Below, piece after piece: positions 8,418 to 18,461 of a DNA stretch of 64,000 nucleotides (its first letter is position 1; every line of letters starts with the position of its first letter). The position numbers and the translations under genes are program-made. Origin of the DNA: Aestuariibaculum marinum (GTDB lineage: Bacteria; Bacteroidota; Bacteroidia; Flavobacteriales; Flavobacteriaceae); NCBI RefSeq assembly GCF_014596975.1, contig NZ_JACVXD010000005.1, positions 62,001 to 126,000 of the forward strand, in the 5' to 3' direction. Below the pieces are notes generated by a model. That model did no database searches, was not told the origin of the DNA, and saw only the letters and a program-made list of their open reading frames with translations.

Positions 8418-9419
8418 ATGGCAACAAACAAGCATGCCCAGATTAGATATACTATTCTAGATCGTTGTTTCAGTAATTTCAATCGAAAATATACCTATGA
8501 TAGTCTCCTTGAAGAGGTCAATGCTAAATTATACGAACTGGGTACAGAGGGTATTCAGCAACGTCAGCTAAAATATGATATAAAGTACATGGAATCAGAT
8601 GAAGGATGGTCAATTCATTTGGATGAAGATTTAAAAGATGGTAAAAAAAGAGTTTTGCGTTATAAGGATAGAGGCTTCTCAATTGCAAACCATCCATTAA
8701 ATGTCAGTGATTCTGAGCAGTTAGAAACAACATTGGCCATTCTTTCAAGGTACAAGCATCGTACGGAATTTGCCTGGTTGGAAGAGCTCATTCCAAGGAT
8801 AGAACAGTCTTTTAATTTGGTAACTAATGGTTCGGAAACAGTTATTGGGTATCAGGAAAATATAGATTTAAAAGGGCGAGAACATTTAGGTGTGCTTTTT
8901 AATCTCATTCTCAAAAAGAAACAAATTAAACTTATTTACGAGCCTTACGGGAAACCTCAAATAGAAGTGGTATTTAATCCGTATTATTTGAAACAATTTA
9001 ATAATCGTTGGTTTTTGTTTGGCTTCAATCCGGAATATCAGTCCTTATCAAACTATCCTTTAGATAGAATTGTTTTTATAGAGGAACTGTCTAGTGATTT
9101 TGACGCCTCAAATATAAATTGGCTCGATTATTTTGATGATTTTATAGGAGTAACCAGACCCGAAAATGCTTCTGAGGTAGAAGTAAAATTAAAATTCACA
9201 GAGGATAGAATTCAGTATGTGTTAACAAAACCATTACATGGTACACAAAAATTAGACAGGTCAGATGCTTCAGGGCTTACTATTCTTATAAAAGTTCGAC
9301 CAAATAGAGAATTATACCAGATGTTGTTGTCTTATGGGGCCGATCTGCAGGTAATTGAGCCTTCTGGTGTAAGAGATAATATGCGATTAATAATTGAGGA
9401 AATGACAAAAATGTATTAG
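8418..9419 (+). CDS. WYL-domain transcriptional regulator heading the defence cluster
   Basis: A 333-aa cytosolic regulator: N-terminal winged helix (about 1-70, DSLLEEVNAKLYELG), WYL domain (about 155-230, with YYLKQFNNRWFLFGF and LDRIVFIEEL), and a C-terminal WCX extension (about 250-333). WYL proteins such as BrxR and CapW control defence operons in response to a ligand, often a nucleic acid. It precedes the Druantia-like genes in the same direction. It is a prime candidate to bind the shared dyad found before five operons here, although that dyad is not visible before its own gene. Confidence 0.88.
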   Translation: MATNKHAQIRYTILDRCFSNFNRKYTYDSLLEEVNAKLYELGTEGIQQRQLKYDIKYMESDEGWSIHLDEDLKDGKKRVLRYKDRGFSIANHPLNVSDSEQLETTLAILSRYKHRTEFAWLEELIPRIEQSFNLVTNGSETVIGYQENIDLKGREHLGVLFNLILKKKQIKLIYEPYGKPQIEVVFNPYYLKQFNNRWFLFGFNPEYQSLSNYPLDRIVFIEELSSDFDASNINWLDYFDDFIGVTRPENASEVEVKLKFTEDRIQYVLTKPLHGTQKLDRSDASGLTILIKVRPNRELYQMLLSYGADLQVIEPSGVRDNMRLIIEEMTKMY

Positions 9420-9455
9420 TATGCATAAACACTGCATAGTTGATTCCCAGTTTTA
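9420..9455 (+). promoter_or_regulatory. Regulon box 1: dyad plus weak -7 element before the DruH-like gene
   Basis: TATGCA-N7-TGCATA occupies 9420-9438, starting at the base after the WYL stop codon. After exactly 9 bp comes CAGTTTTA (9448-9455), a weak match to TAnnTTTG (4 of 6 fixed positions). The same architecture recurs at 19490, 23321, 32261 and, reversed, at 50574. The dyad lies where the -33 element would be, as expected for an activator site or a repressor that blocks polymerase. Confidence 0.7.
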
Positions 9456-9487
9456 CCAGACACAAAATAACCTTATTAAAAAATAAA

Positions 9488-12400
9488 ATGAGCTTTTTTA
9501 ATTCACTACTTCAAAAATACAATTTACCTAATCATGATGATAGACCTTTATGGAAATATGTTTTGTCAGATCAGGATTTTGAAGATTTATTATCGTCCTT
9601 AAAGAGAACATCTTCATATTATATAGATTCAAGGGATGCCACATTATATTATGCAGAATACTGGAAACGTAATTATAATGGAGGTTCACCAGGTAAGGAG
9701 GAGGTTTTCAGTTCTATAGGAGGAAATATTAAGTATTATATGACTTCAAATGAGTTTTTTGAGTATGCTAAGAGGGGTGCCCGAATACTTGGAGTTAAAT
9801 GGATTAAGAGACAGAAAACACTTTATTTTAGAACTTTACTTATTCAGGGTGGGTTACCCTTAAATCACATCTCTCAAAATCAGGGGAAATATCAAAGTTT
9901 TTTATTAGCTGTTCTGGAGGAACAACCTGAGACTATTGAAGACTTTATGTTTAAGCCCGAAATAGTTGGTTATTTACCAAAGTCAAGTCAAAATGAGGTC
10001 ATTTATCAAAACAGCCTGGAAATAGTTAGGGCCATCATGAATGATGATAAAGCTTATGATGATCTGTTTGAAAATGATGAGGTTATTAAAACTATTTCAG
10101 GTGTACTAAAGGTTAGGAATAAAAGCATTAAAAAGCACCAGAGATTATCTAAACCTAAAAATTATTGGTTATTAAATTTTAAAGGAGAAAAACCTGGAAT
10201 CACATTAAGGTTGGGTCTTGCTGATAGTTATTCGAAAAAATCACTTAGTGACATTTTAGGTTTTGAAGTAATTGAAAGAGAATACCAGTTTTATTTAAAT
10301 GATGAACTTATTTGTGTATTTAGAAAATTACTAAATGAAAATTATAAAACAGACTGGTATAATGTGCAGGACTATGCTTGGGATTCAGAAAGTATTTTCC
10401 CTCAGGCATATGTTATGGTTGATGGTATAAAAACTGAGGTTAACGATTTTATTCAAATTATGCCGGCTTTTGATGAGCCTTCATTATGGACAAGTCATTC
10501 AGATTTTGAATGGCGTTTGGTTAAGGGTAGTGGCGCATCAAATAAGCAGGCAGCAGTATTGTTTCCTGGTAATTGGTATACCGAACAATTATCTCGAACA
10601 TTTCAATTGTACGGGAAAGAGATGAGTTGGTTGGAATTTGAAGGAGAATGTCAGGTAAATACACAGGATGAGTACAGAAAATACAAAAGTAACGTGTCGT
10701 CTTTCGACTGGACAATTTTAAGCCAGAAGCCTTCCTGGATGCTAAAATCTAATATGGCGGTAATTCAGGGGAAATTGAAAGTATTAGTATACGACGATAA
10801 TAATAAAAAGTTACCTGAAATCGCTTATGACATTTATATAAAAACCCGAAATATATCTCAAACCTGGGAAAACATATCCGATGTAAAATATTTACCTCAG
10901 GGACATATAATAATTAAAATTGAAAAAGATGGTTTAACGACCTATGATGAATGTTTTAATATAGGGAACTTTCAGTTGAATTACTTAAATACTTCAATAA
11001 ACCAGGCAAAATTGAGAGTAAATAATGCCGGAGGTTTTCAATTTACGTTAGACAAATCTGAAATTATGGATATTGAAGCTATAGGTAGTGAGTATTCATT
11101 AAAAGTAAATACATCGCATTTAAGGGTTCCAACGGGTTTGAGGGGGATGTTAAGTTATGGAAAATCTAAAGGTTTATCTTTCGTTTTAGAGTCTCCTTTC
11201 CAGGGAATGGCCTTAATCGATGCTAACGGTAATTTAATTTCAGAGAGCACACCGTTATCCTTAAGAAGTTTATACGGTATTAGAATTCTTAGTACGCCTG
11301 GTAGAGAAACCATATTAAGAATCAAAAATAAATTAAAACCATACGTTGTAATTTCTAAAGAAATTAAATCAGTGTCACAGCCAATGATAGCCTTTAAAGA
11401 TGAAATAGTAAGGTTATATTATTTGGCTGATGCTATGGACTATAAAAATAAGGTGTGTATAGAACTTAAAGAAGGGAGTCATTTAAAATCATATGAGATT
11501 TCAGGGTTTAGTCATACCTTAAATGTGGAAAATCAGTTTTTAAGGGAGGTCGGCCTGTTTGATTCTGAAGATCATCTGGATCTTTATGCAATTCCTTTAA
11601 ATTGTGAAACTAACCAGATAGCTCCGATTCCTTTATTAAACGGAGGAGATACCTATAAAATTCCGGCATGCGAGACTGCAAATCAGTTTATTATAATTTC
11701 TTCAGAGGAAGGTCAGCATCAGTTAATGCCCAGGTTTGTTAATACTAAGGAAGATTTTCAGGGCATTGATAAAGAGGAAAGGATCAATAAATACCATCAG
11801 GAACTGGCTCAGAATAATTTTCAAAGTGAGTATTGGAAGCAGTTACTGGCTTATTTTAATCTGGCTGTAAGGTATAATATACCGTTTTCAACATTCGACC
11901 AGATTCGATCTATAGCAAAAAGTGGAGCCGTCGCGGCAAGAGCTTTTTTGTTTTTAGGGGTTAATCAGTACGATCCGGAAAGCTTTATTCAAAAAAGTAT
12001 ACCAGAAGTTGAAAAAGATCTTGGAATTAGTTTTCACTGGATAAATAGAACAGACTGGGAGTCAGCACTGGAAGAAATTAGTCTAACATATGGTGTGCAG
12101 TATTTTGAAAAATATTTTGGCTTAAGATCATCTTATTTTTATGAAAATGACTTGTGCGAAGTTTTACAGTTTTTGAATTCTGGTAAAATTGAAGCCAGTT
12201 CAGTTTCTCATATGCAGATTGATAGTTTGAGAAGTAAACTCGGGCAGAGGGTATTAAAAGAATTACCGAGAATTTGCCCGGAGATATATAATGATTACAG
12301 AATCCCTCTTAAGCAGCACAAGGAAGTTAGTTTACTTATTAAGGCTGCTGTGTGTGTGGCTGAATCAATTAAAGAAATTGAGCAGGACTATTCTATCTGG

Positions 12401-12502
12401 TCGGCTAATGAAAGAGCTAATAGTGAAAGAAGAAATATTCAGTACTGTCAGTATCTGGATAAAGATTTTTATAAAAAAACAATCCTACACGTTTTAAAAT
12501 AA
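9488..12502 (+). CDS. STY4851/ECs_5259-like protein, DruH-like (Druantia type III candidate)
   Basis: A protein of about 1004 aa. Its N terminus (LQKYNLPNHDDRPLWKYVL, then YYAEYWKRNYNGG) resembles the STY4851/ECs_5259 family. That family is found beside giant DUF1998 helicases and, as far as I recall, corresponds to DruH of Druantia type III. No enzymatic motif is visible; the central half is beta-rich and the last 250 residues helical. The helicase gene starts 10 bp after its stop, so the two are co-translated. Start 9488 (MSFFNSLL) is preferred over an in-frame TTG at 9440, which lies too close to the promoter box. Confidence 0.7.
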   Translation: MSFFNSLLQKYNLPNHDDRPLWKYVLSDQDFEDLLSSLKRTSSYYIDSRDATLYYAEYWKRNYNGGSPGKEEVFSSIGGNIKYYMTSNEFFEYAKRGARILGVKWIKRQKTLYFRTLLIQGGLPLNHISQNQGKYQSFLLAVLEEQPETIEDFMFKPEIVGYLPKSSQNEVIYQNSLEIVRAIMNDDKAYDDLFENDEVIKTISGVLKVRNKSIKKHQRLSKPKNYWLLNFKGEKPGITLRLGLADSYSKKSLSDILGFEVIEREYQFYLNDELICVFRKLLNENYKTDWYNVQDYAWDSESIFPQAYVMVDGIKTEVNDFIQIMPAFDEPSLWTSHSDFEWRLVKGSGASNKQAAVLFPGNWYTEQLSRTFQLYGKEMSWLEFEGECQVNTQDEYRKYKSNVSSFDWTILSQKPSWMLKSNMAVIQGKLKVLVYDDNNKKLPEIAYDIYIKTRNISQTWENISDVKYLPQGHIIIKIEKDGLTTYDECFNIGNFQLNYLNTSINQAKLRVNNAGGFQFTLDKSEIMDIEAIGSEYSLKVNTSHLRVPTGLRGMLSYGKSKGLSFVLESPFQGMALIDANGNLISESTPLSLRSLYGIRILSTPGRETILRIKNKLKPYVVISKEIKSVSQPMIAFKDEIVRLYYLADAMDYKNKVCIELKEGSHLKSYEISGFSHTLNVENQFLREVGLFDSEDHLDLYAIPLNCETNQIAPIPLLNGGDTYKIPACETANQFIIISSEEGQHQLMPRFVNTKEDFQGIDKEERINKYHQELAQNNFQSEYWKQLLAYFNLAVRYNIPFSTFDQIRSIAKSGAVAARAFLFLGVNQYDPESFIQKSIPEVEKDLGISFHWINRTDWESALEEISLTYGVQYFEKYFGLRSSYFYENDLCEVLQFLNSGKIEASSVSHMQIDSLRSKLGQRVLKELPRICPEIYNDYRIPLKQHKEVSLLIKAAVCVAESIKEIEQDYSIWSANERANSERRNIQYCQYLDKDFYKKTILHVLK

Positions 12503-12512
12503 TTTTAAACAC

Positions 12513-15500
12513 ATGAATTTTAAAGAGTTTTACAATAAAGCCCAGAACAGATTAACCGATGCTATCTTATCACTTTGGGCCACCGGTGATAAGGAAATGC
12601 AGGATTATTTTAAATACCTGCTTGAGCAGGAACCTATAATGGCTGAGGCAGTATTTCAAAGTACATTTCCTTGGGAGCAGTCCAACAAAACTTTCGAAGA
12701 GTGTTCAATGGTTTTTAGTCCAGAATTTGTGTCAGCTTTGGATGCAATTGAAGATCCTGAATTTAAATTTCCAAAATCAAGACCTCCGTATAAACACCAG
12801 TTGTTAAGCTGGCAGGCTTTATTGAATCAAAAAAAATCAATAGCCGTAACAACAGGTACGGGATCAGGGAAAACAGAGTGTTTTATGTTACCGGTTCTTC
12901 ACGATATTTATCAGAATTGTAAAAATCAGGAAGGGGTTAATGCTATATTTCTTTATCCGCTAAATGCATTAATAGCAAGCCAGAAAAAGCGTATGCATGC
13001 CTGGTGTTCAGCATTAACAGGTATTAATTATGCTTTGTTAACCGGTGATACAGAAAGGAAGGTTAATAATAAGGATGCCGAAAAGGCTTTGCCTCAATTA
13101 ATTTCAAGAGAGCAAATCAGAAAATCTCCTCCTCAGATTTTATTTACCAATCCAACAATGTTGGAATACATGCTCGTTAGAAATGCCGATGTTCCTGTTC
13201 TTGAAAAATCAAAAGGGAAGCTAAGATGGATTCTGCTGGATGAAGCACATACACTTACAGGATCCAAGGCCGCTGAAATGGCCTTGTTAATTCGTAGAGT
13301 GGCAGATGCATTTGGTGTAAATATTGCGGATTTAAGATTTGCAATAACCTCGGCAACTGTAGGTGATGGCAGTGCGGATAAGTTAAAGAAATTTATGTCC
13401 GATTTATGTGGTATAGGCATAGATCAAATAGAAGTTATTACAGGGCAGAGAGTTAATAATCAAATAGAGGATAGTGATATTCCATCATTGTCGAAACCCT
13501 TGACTCAGAATAATATAAAAACTTTAAGAGCAGAGTTTCTTAAAAAACAGGCGTTAAGTCAAAGTGAGATTGGAAATAAATTAGGAGTTAAAGATCCGGG
13601 TGAACAGCTGGAAATTATAGATACTCTGGCAGATCAAAAAATAAAGGGCAATAATTTGCTGCCTGTAAGAGGACATTTTTTCACCAGAGGAATTGGTGGT
13701 GTTTATGTGTGTACAAATACAAAATGTGATAAGCATGGCCATTCTAAACCGGAGGCAGCAATGGGCACAATGTATAGTATTGCCGGTAAAAACTGTACCT
13801 GTGGTTACCCGTTACTGGAACTTGTTGCATGCCGAACTTGTGGTAACATGATGCTTGAAGCAGAAGTCTCCAAAAGGAATGGTAGAAGTTATCTTCGACA
13901 AATAGTGGGTGTTGGTCATGATGCCTTTCATTTGGATACAGAAAATGGAGAAGAAGAGACGGCTCCAGAATCTGAACAGGAATCAAATGTACCGGCAAAC
14001 ATTGTCAGTTTAGTTCATAATAAACCCGGGCAGCGTTTATATAATAGAGTATTATGTCCGGAAAGCATAGGGAGAGATGGAGAGATCGTTTCAGGAGATG
14101 ATTGGTTATTAGCAGAGAATGGAAGGTGTCCGCATTGTAATGTGCGGAATGAAAGACCAAATCATTTCAGAGTGTCTTCAGCTTTTACAAATAGAATTTT
14201 ATCCGATATTATTTTAGATCAGACACAGGTTGGGCATAAAGAAAATAATAAAGCCTTATATGAAGGAAGGAAATATATTTCCTTTACCGATAGCCGTCAG
14301 GGAACAGCTAAAATATCAGCTCTTATAAATATTGATAGTGAAAGCAGCTGGATTAGATATCAGGTATACCATCATCTGCTGGAAAAGTTAATGAAAAGCC
14401 AGAAAGACAGGTCTTATGAGCAGCTTTTACAGGAGAGAGCATATTATGCGGAACAACTACAAGAGGCTCCTCCTTTTCTGGTTGGCGAACTTCAGGAAAA
14501 ACTAAGGGTTGTGGAAGAGCAGATTGCCGGTGGCGATCAGTTGTCATTAACTAAAAGCAGAGTAGCCTGGAAAGACATTATTGAAATTATACTTCCCAAA
14601 GAAGATTTTAAAACACTTTTCTTTAAAGCCGCCAAAGGTGTAAATCTGGCTCGGGATAACCGAACCTATGCAAGTGCACTGTTATTCGATCAGTTTGCAA
14701 GAAGATTACCCCGAGTGCGTTCACTTGAGAATTTAGGTCTTGTAAATGTGGTGTATCCGGATCTTGACAATGTTTCATTACCAGCTATAGCCCGGAATTT
14801 AGATATAAGTCTGGATGAATACAGAGATTTATTGAAAATAGCTGTAGACTATGTTATTCGTCTTAATTTTCATTTTTTATTTGAAGGTTCATTAAGGAAT
14901 TTTTCAACAGCTTTTTATAGGTCAGTTTTAATTTTTCCTCCAAATTCAGATCTGCCTAATGCAATAAGGTGGCCGCAGTACAATCCGGATTCTGTAATTC
15001 AGCAACGTCTGGTATTGTTAATATGTGCAGGCCTGGGGTGGCATGAAAAAGAAGATATAACAGGTGAAAGAGAAGATCAGATCAATGATTTGCTTAATAA
15101 TTTATGGAGTACAATCAGAACTCGCCTTTTAACGGAAGAGAAAGGCGGGTATAAACTTAATCTTGCCGATAAAGTGCAGTTCGAAATTGCTGGTTTAGAA
15201 TATTTGTGCCCTGTAAAAAGAAGGCTTCTAGATAAGGTGTTCAGAGGGTATTCACCATGGGTAACAGGAGCTTTAACATCAGAAAATATCAGTCATTTTG
15301 CAATAGACCCGAAATATAACAATCAATTACCTGCTTATGCATATCCTTATCATTTAAATGATGAAAATGTAAAAGTGGAAAAACAGCTTGTGGAGGGATG
15401 GCTCGATGAAAATAGTGTGGAATCAAGAGAGAAAGGATTATGGAATAACCTTCATGAAAGAATTTTTGATTTCGATAAATTATATCTGGCAGGAGAACAT

Positions 15501-18422
15501 TCTGCTCAACAGGATAAAAAGAGGTTACATGAACTGGAAGGACAGTTTGAAAATGGTGAAATCAATATTTTAAGCTGTTCAACAACCATGGAAATGGGAG
15601 TTGATATCGGTGGTATTTCAGCTGTGGTAATGAGTAATGTGCCTCCTATGCCGGCCAATTATTTACAGCGTGCCGGACGGGCAGGAAGGCGTTCCGAAAA
15701 TAAATCAATGGCATTAACGTTTTGCGCTCCCAATCCGGTAGGTTTAAGAACAATGAAAGAACCTAAGTGGGCCCTGCAGCATAAAATAGCATCCCCACAT
15801 TTAAAATTCGACAGCAAAAATATTGTGGAAAGACATATAAACTCGTTACTGTTTGGACACTTTGTTAGAAATGCTGATAATGAAAACAGAGGGCTTAATG
15901 TGGTTGAGAATGTGGAAAACTTCTTTTTAAAAGGGGCGCCAACCGTAGGGGAAACATTTCTTAACTGGTTGGATCAGATCGATGCATCCGGGTTCGAAAG
16001 AGCATTGTATAGTATTGTAAAAGACACACCTCTTGAAGAAGCCGGTCCTGAACAGTTAATCAGGATGGTTTATGAAAATTTCAGAAAGTTGTCCCGGGGT
16101 ATTCATAACCAGGTTGAAGGATTTGGTCTGAAACTGGAGGAATTAGAGAAACAGTTTGGTAATAATAGTCCAGCATATAAAGCTGTAGCATATCGTAAAA
16201 AACAATTTGAAACCAGGTTTGTTTTAGGCTATTTAGCCGAGGAAGGCTTTTTACCTAATGCCGGATTACCTACAGGTATTGTTGAGTTTGAGAAGACTAC
16301 GGTTAAAGACCTGGACAAAAACAAAAATAATTTCCCTGGTAATCCAAGTTATACCATCGAACGAGCACTTACAGAATTTGCTCCGGGAAACTCGATTTTA
16401 ATAGACGGCCTTAGTTATAAATCTTCTGGAATTGTAATGAAGAATAATCGGGGGGAAACAGGAAAGCGCCTTTTAGTTCAGGCATGTAAAAAATGTGGTT
16501 TTCAGAGAAGTGTGGTGGATGTCAATCTGGACGACACATGTGTGGAATGCAATACGCCCGGAGCCTATGTGGGAATTGATTTGGGCGCGCATCGTGGGGC
16601 TTTTACTGAATTAATAGAGCCTGTAGGGTTTTCGGTTGATTTGTTTAGTGAGGCTACCAGAGTCATTTCAGAAAAATCAAAGCCTCAGTATTTAGAGCCG
16701 TTATTATTAAATATCAGACCCTGGGGTAACGAGCAGAATAGCTTCTTGGATTTTAGAATGAGTAGCGGTGTTGAAAATTCAGAAATCCTATTTTACAATC
16801 AGGGCGAGGGAGAAGGATACAGTGTGTGTCTTGATTGCGGTCGGGTGGAAACCGATCATGATAAACTGGAGGGGCATACGCGTCTTAGAGGTGGAAAAGA
16901 TGGAAAAGGAGAAAATCGCTGCAGTGCAACAAGTGTGCGCTCTAATGTAATTTTAGGTAATCGTTTTAAAACAGATTTCACCGAAATACGATTGAAAGAC
17001 CAGGATGGAGCCTTTGTAAATGATGAGAAATTAATGTATTCATTAGGGGTGATTTTTACTAAAACTTTATCAAATTATTTGGCAATCGACGAAAACGAAC
17101 TTGGTTTTGGCATTAAGCGTTATAAAGATTATCGTACCATATTTATTTATGACAGTGCAAAAGGTGGTGCCGGTTATGCGTCTCAGTTTTCAATGTATAC
17201 TGAAGAAATATTAGAAGAAGCTTATGCTGTACTTAAAAATTGCGATTGTCAGGTTGCTTGTACAAAATGTCTTGTAGATAGAACAACACAGTGGCATATT
17301 GAAAATTTAGACAGGGAACTGGCTGGCAACTGGCTGGAAGCTGCATTAAATAGTAGTGTGCCCCGGGAATTAAAGGATGCAGATGTTAAGGTAGATGGTA
17401 TTTTTGGAAGTTTAAAAGATGAAATTTTTAGAATGGATTACCATTTTGGTATAAAACAATTAGTGCTTCACGTTAATAATCGAATAGCAGATTGGAATCT
17501 TGACGACCTCGGGTGGCTGGAAAACATTAAAAGAAACATATCTGATATATCGGTTGTCGTTGAAGGTAACTTGAATTATACCAGTAATCAGGAGAAATTG
17601 TCAGCACACCTCTTATCTCATATGTATCATTTAAAGCAGGGAAACCGTCAGGAATTTGAAAGCTATGCTGTTCATATGTCTGTAATGCTTAACAATGGTA
17701 AAATTCTGGATTATATTTCTAAGGCTGATCATTCAGATTTAGATGCAGATTGGTCTGCTAATGTAGAAGACAGTTTTTATAAAGTGGAGCATAGTAACAG
17801 GAAGGAGTATCCTGTTCTGAAACTTCCGGATTTAGCCGGTATTAAGTTATTCGAATCAAAAATAGGCGCTGTTCCTAAGGGATGTATGAGTAACAGTCTT
17901 GTTGAGGTAATGCTGCAGAACTTATCAGATGCATCAGATTTATTGTCTAAAATTAAGAATCAGACCTATACGGTGTCCTATTTTGATAAATACAATCAGT
18001 CTGAGTTTTCGCTGAGACTCCTTTTGCAGTTTGTACAGTCTTTCCAGAAGAGTGCGGAAATAAAAGTATCAGAATTAGATGTGTATCTGGAACGGGGCGC
18101 TTTTGAGAATAACAGACATCCAAATTATATCATTCATAACTATGCATCGATCGACGATTACAAATATGATTTAGATGAAATTTCCAAACATATTGATTTT
18201 AAGGTAGACGCTTTGGTTCAGGAAAGACTACCACATTACAGATACCTGGAGTTTAAGTCAGCAGAAATAACATTTCAGGTACGAATAGATGGAGGTATAG
18301 CACATGGTTTTAAACCTGTAGACTTTTTAAGATCTCAGGATATGCCTTATGATAATATCCCTTTGGAAATAAAAAAAGATGTAGTACATGATATCATCTA
18401 TAATATCAGTATTGAAAATTAA
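12513..18422 (+). CDS. Giant DEAD/DEAH helicase with DUF1998, DruE-like (Druantia type III candidate)
   Basis: A 1969-aa superfamily 2 helicase. Motif I is TTGTGSGKTE at about residues 111-120, the DEAH box LLDEAHTL at about 240-247, and motif III SATVG near 280. The C-terminal helicase lobe has TTMEMGVDIGG and the arginine-finger motif YLQRAGRAGRR near 1020-1055. Zinc-binding cysteine pairs occur near 405-450 (CTCGYP, CRTCG), and the DUF1998/MZB cluster NCDCQVACTKCLVDR near 1577-1592. Size and domain order match DruE of Druantia anti-phage systems. It probably translocates on invading DNA together with the DruH-like protein. Confidence 0.85.
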   Translation: MNFKEFYNKAQNRLTDAILSLWATGDKEMQDYFKYLLEQEPIMAEAVFQSTFPWEQSNKTFEECSMVFSPEFVSALDAIEDPEFKFPKSRPPYKHQLLSWQALLNQKKSIAVTTGTGSGKTECFMLPVLHDIYQNCKNQEGVNAIFLYPLNALIASQKKRMHAWCSALTGINYALLTGDTERKVNNKDAEKALPQLISREQIRKSPPQILFTNPTMLEYMLVRNADVPVLEKSKGKLRWILLDEAHTLTGSKAAEMALLIRRVADAFGVNIADLRFAITSATVGDGSADKLKKFMSDLCGIGIDQIEVITGQRVNNQIEDSDIPSLSKPLTQNNIKTLRAEFLKKQALSQSEIGNKLGVKDPGEQLEIIDTLADQKIKGNNLLPVRGHFFTRGIGGVYVCTNTKCDKHGHSKPEAAMGTMYSIAGKNCTCGYPLLELVACRTCGNMMLEAEVSKRNGRSYLRQIVGVGHDAFHLDTENGEEETAPESEQESNVPANIVSLVHNKPGQRLYNRVLCPESIGRDGEIVSGDDWLLAENGRCPHCNVRNERPNHFRVSSAFTNRILSDIILDQTQVGHKENNKALYEGRKYISFTDSRQGTAKISALINIDSESSWIRYQVYHHLLEKLMKSQKDRSYEQLLQERAYYAEQLQEAPPFLVGELQEKLRVVEEQIAGGDQLSLTKSRVAWKDIIEIILPKEDFKTLFFKAAKGVNLARDNRTYASALLFDQFARRLPRVRSLENLGLVNVVYPDLDNVSLPAIARNLDISLDEYRDLLKIAVDYVIRLNFHFLFEGSLRNFSTAFYRSVLIFPPNSDLPNAIRWPQYNPDSVIQQRLVLLICAGLGWHEKEDITGEREDQINDLLNNLWSTIRTRLLTEEKGGYKLNLADKVQFEIAGLEYLCPVKRRLLDKVFRGYSPWVTGALTSENISHFAIDPKYNNQLPAYAYPYHLNDENVKVEKQLVEGWLDENSVESREKGLWNNLHERIFDFDKLYLAGEHSAQQDKKRLHELEGQFENGEINILSCSTTMEMGVDIGGISAVVMSNVPPMPANYLQRAGRAGRRSENKSMALTFCAPNPVGLRTMKEPKWALQHKIASPHLKFDSKNIVERHINSLLFGHFVRNADNENRGLNVVENVENFFLKGAPTVGETFLNWLDQIDASGFERALYSIVKDTPLEEAGPEQLIRMVYENFRKLSRGIHNQVEGFGLKLEELEKQFGNNSPAYKAVAYRKKQFETRFVLGYLAEEGFLPNAGLPTGIVEFEKTTVKDLDKNKNNFPGNPSYTIERALTEFAPGNSILIDGLSYKSSGIVMKNNRGETGKRLLVQACKKCGFQRSVVDVNLDDTCVECNTPGAYVGIDLGAHRGAFTELIEPVGFSVDLFSEATRVISEKSKPQYLEPLLLNIRPWGNEQNSFLDFRMSSGVENSEILFYNQGEGEGYSVCLDCGRVETDHDKLEGHTRLRGGKDGKGENRCSATSVRSNVILGNRFKTDFTEIRLKDQDGAFVNDEKLMYSLGVIFTKTLSNYLAIDENELGFGIKRYKDYRTIFIYDSAKGGAGYASQFSMYTEEILEEAYAVLKNCDCQVACTKCLVDRTTQWHIENLDRELAGNWLEAALNSSVPRELKDADVKVDGIFGSLKDEIFRMDYHFGIKQLVLHVNNRIADWNLDDLGWLENIKRNISDISVVVEGNLNYTSNQEKLSAHLLSHMYHLKQGNRQEFESYAVHMSVMLNNGKILDYISKADHSDLDADWSANVEDSFYKVEHSNRKEYPVLKLPDLAGIKLFESKIGAVPKGCMSNSLVEVMLQNLSDASDLLSKIKNQTYTVSYFDKYNQSEFSLRLLLQFVQSFQKSAEIKVSELDVYLERGAFENNRHPNYIIHNYASIDDYKYDLDEISKHIDFKVDALVQERLPHYRYLEFKSAEITFQVRIDGGIAHGFKPVDFLRSQDMPYDNIPLEIKKDVVHDIIYNISIEN

Positions 18423-18461
18423 ATAGTAGTACCATAATTTAGTTAACCAAACACCAAAAGC

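Noticed and set aside
9440..9487. TTG 9440 as start of the DruH-like gene
   Set aside because: It falls between the dyad and the -7 element of box 1 and would not be transcribed from it; ATG 9488 fits the family start.
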